Source of the DNA: Comamonas antarctica
Lineage (GTDB): Bacteria; Pseudomonadota; Gammaproteobacteria; Burkholderiales; Burkholderiaceae_C
DNA: 64,000 nt
Direction: 5' to 3'
NCBI RefSeq assembly: GCF_013363755.1
Contig: NZ_CP054840.1
Coordinates: 3,093,501-3,157,500, forward strand
Of the stretch, positions 58,717-64,000 are shown one piece after another. A program made the translations under genes and the position numbers. Under the pieces are notes generated by a model, which saw nothing but the letters and a program-made list of their open reading frames with translations, had not been told where the DNA came from and ran no database searches. Positions within the stretch are counted from its first letter, which is position 1. Each line of letters opens with the position of its first letter.

Positions 58717-59766
58717 GTGATCCCGACGCCACCGCCCTCCGCCATCGAACCCACCGCGGCCCGTTTCACCTCGTCCCATGCGGAAAACGCGCCGTTTTCG
58801 GTGCTGGTCGTGGAAGACCAGGCGTCGATGCGCGCCTCGCTGGTCAAGGAGCTGCAGCACGCGGGCGTGACCGAAGTCATGGAGGCCGCGGACGGCCAGG
58901 TGGCGCTGCAACTGTTCAAGCTGCGCCGCCCTGACCTGGTGCTGCTCGACATCCGCCTGCCCGGCCTCGATGGCTACGGCGTCGCGCACCAGATGCGCGA
59001 ATCCGAACCCGGCGACTGGACCCCGATCATTTTCCTCTCCGGCCTCGATACCGACCTGGACGTCTGGCGCGGCATCGAGTCCGGCGGCGACGACTACCTG
59101 GTCAAGCCGGTCAAACCCATCGTGCTGGTGGCCAAGCTGCGCGCCATGCGCCGCCTGCTGGACATGCGCCGCCGGCTGATCTCGATGTCCGCCGAACTGC
59201 ACCTGGCCAACCAGCGGCTCAACGAGATGGTGGAGATGGATGCGCTCACGGGCCTGGTCAACCGCCGCGGCTTCGACCGCATCCTGCATGCCGAGATCAT
59301 TGCCGCGCGCCGCGACGGCACGCCGCTGACGCTGATGCTTTGCGACCTCGACCACTTCAAGCGCTACAACGACAGCTGCGGCCACGTGAAGGGCGACGAA
59401 TGCCTGCGCGCCATCGGCAAGCTGTTGCGCGAGGTCTGCATGCGCCCGCGCGACGTGGCCTCGCGCTATGGCGGCGAGGAGTTCGCCATGATCCTGCCCA
59501 AGACGCCGCGTTCGGGCGCGATGACCTTTGCGCGCGCGCTGGGCAAGATGCTGCGCGTGCGCGCCCTGCCCCACCCCGACTCCCCGCTGGGCGAGGTGCT
59601 CACGCTCTCGGGCGGCATCACCACCTGCATCCCGGATGAAAGCACCAGTGCCGAAAGCATGGTGATGCGCGCGGACCAGGCGCTGTACGCGGCCAAGGCC
59701 CAGGGCCGGGACCGCTTTTTCAGCTTCGAGATGCAGATGGATACCATCGAGCAGCGCGGAAACTAG
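58717..59766 (+). CDS. response regulator with GGDEF domain (diguanylate cyclase)
   Basis: The product is 349 residues from a GTG start with AAGGAA six bases upstream. A receiver domain lies at about residues 30-150 (SVLVVEDQASMRASLVKELQ, phosphoacceptor Asp in RPDLVLLDIRLPGLDGYG, conserved Lys in DDYLVKPVKPIV). A coiled-coil linker leads to the GGDEF domain (DALTGLVNRRGFDRILHAEI). The active site reads RYGGEEF and the inhibitory site RPRD lies five residues before it, so the enzyme should make cyclic di-GMP and be product-inhibited. No histidine kinase gene is adjacent. It would respond to phosphorylation by an unknown partner. Confidence 0.9.
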   Translation: MIPTPPPSAIEPTAARFTSSHAENAPFSVLVVEDQASMRASLVKELQHAGVTEVMEAADGQVALQLFKLRRPDLVLLDIRLPGLDGYGVAHQMRESEPGDWTPIIFLSGLDTDLDVWRGIESGGDDYLVKPVKPIVLVAKLRAMRRLLDMRRRLISMSAELHLANQRLNEMVEMDALTGLVNRRGFDRILHAEIIAARRDGTPLTLMLCDLDHFKRYNDSCGHVKGDECLRAIGKLLREVCMRPRDVASRYGGEEFAMILPKTPRSGAMTFARALGKMLRVRALPHPDSPLGEVLTLSGGITTCIPDESTSAESMVMRADQALYAAKAQGRDRFFSFEMQMDTIEQRGN

Positions 59767-59833
59767 CGCGCTGCGTGCCATGAGGCACATCCAGGACAGT
59801 CCGGACGACGATAGCTGATAGGCTTGCAGGCGG

Positions 59834-59866
59834 GCCGGTCGCTGCCATCGGCAGGTCCGGCTTTTT
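59834..59866 (+). terminator. probable terminator after the diguanylate cyclase gene
   Basis: GCCGG (59834-59838) pairs with CCGGC (59857-59861), with an inner TGCC/GGCA pair, followed by five T and TCTTC. The stem is interrupted, so strength is uncertain. Confidence 0.5.
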
Positions 59867-59889
59867 CTTCTTGTTGACCCATTGGAGCT

Positions 59890-60522
59890 ATGCGTCGTCT
59901 TTCAATTCACCTGCCCCCGTGGCTGCAGGATTGGCTGGAAGTGCTGATTCCGGCCGCGCAAATCCTGCTGATCCTGGTTGCCGCCTGGCTGATCAACCTG
60001 TTCTTCAAACGCGTGATCTACCGTGCCGGCGCGCACTACGCGCTGCCGCGCGAACTGCTGGTGCCGGTGCGCGGCGTGATCCGCTGGCTGATCATTGCCG
60101 CCACGGTGCTGCTGATCCTCGAGCGCATGGGCGTATCGGCCACCGTGCTGTGGACCGCGTTCACCGGGTTCGCGACCGTGGGCGCCGTGGCCTTCTTTGC
60201 GGCCTGGAGCGTGCTGTCGAACCTGTTCTGCGCACTGCTGATCGTCACGGTCGGCCCGTTCCGCCTGGGGGACTACATCGAGCTGCTGGACACTGCGGAA
60301 AAGCCGGGAGCCAAGGGCCGGGTGGTCGACATCAACCTGCTCTACACGACGCTCGAGGATGTGACGCACCGCGAAGGCGCGCTGCTGCAGATTCCGAATG
60401 CGCTGATCTTCCAGCGCGTCGTGCGGCGCTGGAAAGGCGGCATCCATGCCAGCATTCCCGACGACGCGCCCTCGTCGGTCGCAGAAGAAGCCGCCGCGCA
60501 GGCATTGACCAGCCGCAGCTGA
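59890..60522 (+). CDS. MscS-family mechanosensitive channel protein
   Basis: The product is 210 residues. Three hydrophobic helices (PAAQILLILVAAWLINLFFK; VIRWLIIAATVLLILERMGV; TVGAVAFFAAWSVLSNLFCA) lead to the MscS beta domain: GPFRLGDYIELLDTAEKPGA and RVVDINLLYTTLEDVTHREG, then LLQIPNALIFQRVVRRW. The Gly/Ala-rich third helix lines the pore in MscS. It is shorter than MscS of E. coli (286 residues) and lacks the C-terminal cage end. It may ease osmotic stress. The CesT-like gene follows 94 bases later. Confidence 0.85.
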   Translation: MRRLSIHLPPWLQDWLEVLIPAAQILLILVAAWLINLFFKRVIYRAGAHYALPRELLVPVRGVIRWLIIAATVLLILERMGVSATVLWTAFTGFATVGAVAFFAAWSVLSNLFCALLIVTVGPFRLGDYIELLDTAEKPGAKGRVVDINLLYTTLEDVTHREGALLQIPNALIFQRVVRRWKGGIHASIPDDAPSSVAEEAAAQALTSRS

Positions 60523-60615
60523 GCGTAGGACACCACCGCATCGCGGCATCGCGGCGGAACACAATGGTCGGCCTGGTTACTCAACGGACTCCATCCTTCT
60601 CAACAGGAAGAATCC

Positions 60616-61065
60616 ATGTCCCAGGCGTACCAGACCCTCTTGAAACAGCTTGCCGAGGAGATCGGCCTCGACCCCGAAGCCCTTGCCGCCACCGAAGAAA
60701 TCGTCATTGACGAGCTGCCCATCGGGCTGCAGCTCGAAGGCGAAGGCGACGAAGCGGAGGTCTGGCTTTGCAGCCTGCTTGCGGCGCCCAGCCCCGACCG
60801 CTGGGAGGATGTGGCGCGCACGCTGCTGCATGCCAACCACCTCTGGACCGCTACCGGCGGCGCAACACTGGGGATGATTCCCTCAGACAACACCGTGAGC
60901 CTGAATGTGCGCCGGCTGCTGCGCGACCTCGACAGCGAGAAACTGGCCATTTTGCTGGCGAAGACGGCCGATATCGGCCTCGCATGGCAGGATTTCATCA
61001 CGCTGGGCATAGGCGCCGCCGACCTTCCCGCATTTTCCAGTGCCGACGTAGGCGTGCGCGTCTAA
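60616..61065 (+). CDS. CesT-like type III secretion chaperone
   Basis: The product is 149 residues, acidic. It follows the pattern of class I type III secretion chaperones: a helix YQTLLKQLAEEIGLDPEALA, a beta sheet VIDELPIGLQLEGEGDEAEV, then the hallmark TLLHANHLWTATGGATLGMI, LNVRRLLRDLDSEKLAILLA and a closing helix with LAWQDFI. Such dimeric chaperones bind the N-terminus of one effector and keep it unfolded for export. A YbjN/CesT-type regulator is a possible alternative. AGGAAG lies five bases before the ATG. A small protein follows 11 bases later. No secretion apparatus gene is in this window. Confidence 0.72.
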   Translation: MSQAYQTLLKQLAEEIGLDPEALAATEEIVIDELPIGLQLEGEGDEAEVWLCSLLAAPSPDRWEDVARTLLHANHLWTATGGATLGMIPSDNTVSLNVRRLLRDLDSEKLAILLAKTADIGLAWQDFITLGIGAADLPAFSSADVGVRV

Positions 61066-61075
61066 GAGGAATTCG

Positions 61076-61621
61076 ATGCCAAACAAGATACAGCCACGGT
61101 CGCTGATGCCAAGCAGCCAGGCCTTCCTGGAAAAGGCACAGTCACTCAATGCCGGCAACAAGGCCGCGGCCACAGGGGCGCGCGCGGCGCTGACCCACTC
61201 AAGCGTCCGCGTGGGGGCAGGAGACAACCGGGAGAAGGCGCAGTCCGCGGGCTCCGCCATCAAAGGCATGCTTGCCTCCCTGTCCAACGGCTTCATGGGC
61301 CTGCTGCATGGCGCCAAGCGCCTGGCGAAATCGATTTCGTCCTATGTTTTCGGTCCGAGCAATCCCCAGTCCGGTCTCCAGCCCAGGAAAGCCATGGACA
61401 AGGTCGCGCGCGGCGTGGACGGTGGCGCGGCCAGCGTGCAGCAATTCCTCAACTCCAATGCGGCGACCAAGGGCGTCTTTCGCGATCTCCGGGATTCCGT
61501 GAGCCCTCCCAGCTCCTCGCTGCACGCGCTGGACCGCGCGGCGGGCGATGCGATCACGGACCTCAAGAGCGAAGGCAAGGCCTTGTTCAAAGACGTGAAG
61601 GACTTCTTCAAGGACCGCTGA
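61076..61621 (+). CDS. candidate type III effector paired with the chaperone
   Basis: The product is 181 residues, with no recognised homologue. The first 60 residues are rich in Ser, Ala and Gln and poor in acidic residues (QPRSLMPSSQAFLEKAQSLN), as expected of a type III export and chaperone-binding region. Residues about 60-85 can form an amphipathic helix (LASLSNGFMGLLHGAKRLAK). The C-terminus is lysine- and acid-rich (ALFKDVKDFFKDR). No cysteine, no Sec signal. It starts ten bases after the chaperone stop, with AGAGGA upstream, so the two form an operon. The effector call rests on this pairing. Confidence 0.55.
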   Translation: MPNKIQPRSLMPSSQAFLEKAQSLNAGNKAAATGARAALTHSSVRVGAGDNREKAQSAGSAIKGMLASLSNGFMGLLHGAKRLAKSISSYVFGPSNPQSGLQPRKAMDKVARGVDGGAASVQQFLNSNAATKGVFRDLRDSVSPPSSSLHALDRAAGDAITDLKSEGKALFKDVKDFFKDR

Positions 61622-61636
61622 TCCGGCCCGCAACCC

Positions 61637-62728
61637 TCACGGCAACAGGTCCAGCGCGTTGCGGTAGGCCGGCTGCAGCATGAGTTCATCCCAGCTCTGC
61701 GGCAGCGTCTCGGGCAGCAGCGCAAGCCGGCGCGCCTCGCTGTCGGCGCTGGGCGTCCAGCGGCCCGCGTCGCGCGCCGCCTGCATGCCGTGCAGCCAAT
61801 CGTCGACCGCAGCGCCATCGCCCAGGCTCTGGTTGCACAGCAGTGCGAGGTCGCAGCCCGCATTCAGCGCTTGCGTCGCGGCCTGGGTGAAATCCAGCGT
61901 CTGGCTGTCCAGCCGGCGCGCGGCCTCCATGCTCAGGTCGTCGCTGAAGACCGCGCCATCGAAGCGCAGGCGGTGGCGCAGGATCTCCTGCAGCCACCTG
62001 GCCGAGAAACCCGCGGGACGCTTGTCGACCTTGCTGTAGATCACATGCGCCGGCATGACGCTGGTCAACACCGACGACAGCCAGGGATAGGGCGCGGCAT
62101 CGTCAGCCAGGATGGCCGAGAGGCTGCGCCGGTCCACGGGAATGTCGGTGTGCGAATCTGCCTTGACGAAGCCATGGCCGGGAAAATGCTTGCCGCAGTT
62201 GGCCATGCCGGCCTGCAGCAGGCCGTGCATCAGGCTCTTGGCGAGCGCTGCCACCACGCGCGCATCCGAGTGGAAGGCGCGGTCGCCAATGACGCCGCTC
62301 TCGCCCCAGTCGAGGTCCAGCACCGGCGTGAAGGAGAAATCGACGCCGCAGGCGCGCAGCTCGCTGCCCAGCACATAGCCGACCGCCGTGGCTGCATCCA
62401 TGGCGCGCAGCGCGCCGCTGCCTTCGCGGCGCTTCGCGCCCTGGCCGTCATCCATCCACATGGCGCCAAAAGCACGCATCGGTGGCAGATGCGTGAAGCC
62501 GTCGGTGCGAAAGCGCTGCACGCGCCCGCCTTCGTGGTCGACGCAGATCAGCAGGTCGTCGCGCACCGCCTTGATCTCGGCCGTGAGCGCCAGCAACTGC
62601 GCGCGGTCCTGCCAGTTGCGCGCAAACAGGATCATGCCGCCGACCAGCGGGTGCGCCAGGCGCGCGCGGTCGGCAGGCGTGAGTTCGGTGCCGGCGATGT
62701 CGATGATCAGGGGTGCGTGCTCGGTCAT
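61637..62728 (-). CDS. nagZ: beta-N-acetylhexosaminidase NagZ
   Basis: The product is 363 residues, a glycoside hydrolase family 3 enzyme. It removes GlcNAc from cell wall fragments during recycling and so affects beta-lactamase induction. It begins ADRARLAHPLVGGMILFARN after a short strand. It carries CVDHEGGRVQRFRTDGFTHL, the catalytic His/Asp motif GKHFPGHGFVKADSHTDIPV and the nucleophile region FDGAVFSDDLSMEAARRLDS. The length fits the single-domain bacterial form. It converges with the effector-like gene (15 bases apart). acpS lies 25 bases upstream on the same strand. Confidence 0.95.
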   Translation of the reverse strand: MTEHAPLIIDIAGTELTPADRARLAHPLVGGMILFARNWQDRAQLLALTAEIKAVRDDLLICVDHEGGRVQRFRTDGFTHLPPMRAFGAMWMDDGQGAKRREGSGALRAMDAATAVGYVLGSELRACGVDFSFTPVLDLDWGESGVIGDRAFHSDARVVAALAKSLMHGLLQAGMANCGKHFPGHGFVKADSHTDIPVDRRSLSAILADDAAPYPWLSSVLTSVMPAHVIYSKVDKRPAGFSARWLQEILRHRLRFDGAVFSDDLSMEAARRLDSQTLDFTQAATQALNAGCDLALLCNQSLGDGAAVDDWLHGMQAARDAGRWTPSADSEARRLALLPETLPQSWDELMLQPAYRNALDLLP

Positions 62729-62753
62729 TCAGGGCAATCCTTGGAGGGAAAAA

Positions 62754-63155
62754 TCAATTCGCAGGCTTTTTCTCGACCACGCAGAAGCTCGCGGCGTAGT
62801 CGCTTTCATCGGTCACGCTCAGATGCACCTGCAGGCCGCGTTCCTCGAACCATTGCTTGAGCGCGCCGTGCAGCACGATGCTGGGCTGGCCGCTGGGCAG
62901 GTTGACGATCTCGCAGTGGCGCCAGGTCATGGGCATGCGCATGCCCAGGCCGATGGCCTTGCTGAACGATTCCTTCGCCGAAAAGCGCGTGGCCACGTAG
63001 CGCACGCCGCGGTCGGGCCAGCGCGCGCTGCGCGCACGCCAGGTCGCCAGCTCGCCTTCGGCCAGGACCTTTTCGGCAAAGCGGTCGCCCAGGCGCTCCA
63101 GGCTGGAGCGGATGCGCCGCACGTCGCAGATATCGGTGCCTATGCCGTAGATCAT
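62754..63155 (-). CDS. acpS: holo-acyl-carrier-protein synthase
   Basis: The product is 133 residues. It moves 4'-phosphopantetheine from CoA to apo-ACP. It begins [20 protein letters not shown] with the metal-binding Asp, and has [20 protein letters not shown] with the catalytic Glu and Lys. The end has [18 protein letters not shown]. The start overlaps the pdxJ stop (ATGA). It forms an operon of recO-pdxJ-acpS-nagZ, which is the usual order in this group. Confidence 0.95.
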   Translation of the reverse strand: MIYGIGTDICDVRRIRSSLERLGDRFAEKVLAEGELATWRARSARWPDRGVRYVATRFSAKESFSKAIGLGMRMPMTWRHCEIVNLPSGQPSIVLHGALKQWFEERGLQVHLSVTDESDYAASFCVVEKKPAN

Positions 63156-63913
63156 GGCTGGGCCGAGGCAATGCATTGCAGATAGGCCTGTACCGCGCCC
63201 GCATAGCCGCGCTCGAGCGCGCCGCCGATCAGCGCATGGCCGATGGAGACCTCGAGCAGGCCGGGCACGCCGGCGGCAAATGCGCCGAGGTTGTCGAGGC
63301 TCAGGTCATGGCCCGCATTGACGCCCAGGCCGGCATCGAGCGCGGCCTGGGCCGCGGCGCGGTAGGCTTCGAGCTGCTGCGCCTGCGCGGGCGTGCCCCA
63401 GGCCGCGGCATAGGGCTCGGTGTAGAGCTCGACGCGGTCGGCGCCCACGGCCTTGGCGGCGGCCATCTGCTCGGGGACCGGGTCCATGAACAGGCTCACG
63501 CGCACGCCCAGCGCCCGGCATTCGGCAATCAGCGGCGCGAGGCGCTCGGCGTCCTGTGGGAAGCTCCAGCCATGGTCGCTGGTGAACTGGTCCTGGCCGT
63601 CAGGCACGAAGGTGGCCTGCTGCGGCCGGTATGCGCGGACGAAGTCCATCAGGTTGTGGAACGGATTGCCCTCGATGTTGTATTCCGCTTCGGGCCACTG
63701 TTTCAGCAGTTCGTGCAGCTCGGCCACATCGCTGGCGCGGATGTGGCGCTCGTCGGGCCGCGGATGCACGGTGATGCCCTGCGCGCCGGCCTCGAGGCAC
63801 AGCTGCGCGGCGCGCGTGACGCTGGGAATGCCCAGGTGGCGCGTGTTGCGCACCAGCGCGACCTTGTTGACATTAACGGACAGCGCAGTTCGGGAAGAGG
63901 CGGAAGTGGTCAT
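63152..63913 (-). CDS. pdxJ: pyridoxine 5'-phosphate synthase
   Basis: The product is 253 residues, a TIM barrel that condenses 1-deoxyxylulose 5-phosphate with an aminoacetone phosphate to form pyridoxine phosphate. It begins [20 protein letters not shown] and has [38 protein letters not shown] and [20 protein letters not shown] with [18 protein letters not shown]. The start at ATG 63913 overlaps the recO stop, and its end overlaps acpS. Confidence 0.96.
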   Translation of the reverse strand: MTTSASSRTALSVNVNKVALVRNTRHLGIPSVTRAAQLCLEAGAQGITVHPRPDERHIRASDVAELHELLKQWPEAEYNIEGNPFHNLMDFVRAYRPQQATFVPDGQDQFTSDHGWSFPQDAERLAPLIAECRALGVRVSLFMDPVPEQMAAAKAVGADRVELYTEPYAAAWGTPAQAQQLEAYRAAAQAALDAGLGVNAGHDLSLDNLGAFAAGVPGLLEVSIGHALIGGALERGYAGAVQAYLQCIASAQP

Positions 63914-64000
63914 AGGTTTTGCAGGTCCATCATCAGCTGGCGGGTGCGCAGCAGCGGGTTGCCGCAATGGTATTGCAGCAGCGTGCGCAGTTGGGATTTG
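63910..64000 (-). CDS. recO: DNA repair protein RecO, C-terminal end (partial)
   Basis: Only the last 29 codons are in the window; the gene runs past the right edge. They encode SQLRTLLQYHCGNPLLRTRQ followed by LMMDLQNL and a stop. This closely fits the end of betaproteobacterial RecO, which loads RecA with RecR. The stop overlaps the pdxJ start (ATGA). The position next to pdxJ is standard. Confidence 0.8.
   Translation of the reverse strand, partial: KSQLRTLLQYHCGNPLLRTRQLMMDLQNL

Noticed and set aside
60556..60583. A GGAACA-N15-TTACTCA sequence before the chaperone gene, similar to an HrpL box (GGAACC-N15/16-CCACNNA)
   Set aside because: The second element mismatches at the key CC and HrpL-type sigma factors are not expected in this group. 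I do not rely on it as support.

Overview
The window looks like a chromosomal segment of a high-GC betaproteobacterium, most likely a member of the Comamonadaceae (Burkholderiales). The reasons are the gene neighbourhoods (minor pilins followed by ribD-ribE; mobB-moeA-moaD with thrC-hom-alaT; leuC-leuD-leuB ... asd-fimV-truA-trpF-trpB-trpA-accD; nagZ-acpS-pdxJ-recO) and strong G/C preference at third codon positions. This placement rests on recognition of the sequences, not on a database search. No rRNA, tRNA, CRISPR array or insertion sequence was found.

Layout. 0.1-7.1 kb: type IV pilus operon (FimT/GspH-like, PilV, PilW, PilX, PilY1, PilE), followed by ribD and ribE. 9-16.5 kb: a phospholipase D lipoprotein, dusC, an unknown gene, a tandem repeat, a methyltransferase-GNAT pair, an aldehyde dehydrogenase and a small membrane protein. 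16.6-27.1 kb, mostly minus strand: clpB behind a sigma-32-type promoter, molybdenum-cofactor genes (moaE, moaD, moeA, mobB), and alaT-hom-thrC. A stand-alone resolvase C-terminal domain overlaps the end of moaD. 27.3-30.7 kb: Mth938-like protein, peroxiredoxin, PIN-PhoH ATPase and a small membrane protein. 30.7-31.9 kb: a decayed alpha/beta-hydrolase gene and gene-free DNA. 31.9-35 kb: dnaB and rpsF-priB-rpsR-rplI. 35.1-39 kb: grpE-dnaK-dnaJ behind another sigma-32-type promoter. 39.1-43.4 kb: a LysR regulator and leuCDB. 43.7-45.8 kb: two unrecognised helical proteins inserted before asd, the second preceded by a Fur-box-like palindrome. 45.9-55.1 kb: a candidate leader peptide and asd, fimV, truA, trpFBA, accD. 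55.5-60.5 kb: YggT-family protein, LON-domain protein, lysS, a response-regulator diguanylate cyclase and an MscS-type channel. 60.6-61.6 kb: a CesT-like type III secretion chaperone followed by a small effector-like protein. 61.6-64 kb: nagZ, acpS, pdxJ and the end of recO.

How the genes work together. Most of the window is housekeeping: pilus assembly, riboflavin, threonine, leucine and tryptophan synthesis, molybdenum cofactor, translation, replication and protein folding. The accessory signals sit in gaps between conserved blocks. The most interesting are the orphan chaperone/effector-like pair at 60.6-61.6 kb, the two-gene insert between leuB and asd with its Fur-like site, and a Thr/Ile-coded leader peptide with two competing hairpins ahead of asd. 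Several repeat elements and one gene remnant mark places where the backbone has been disturbed.
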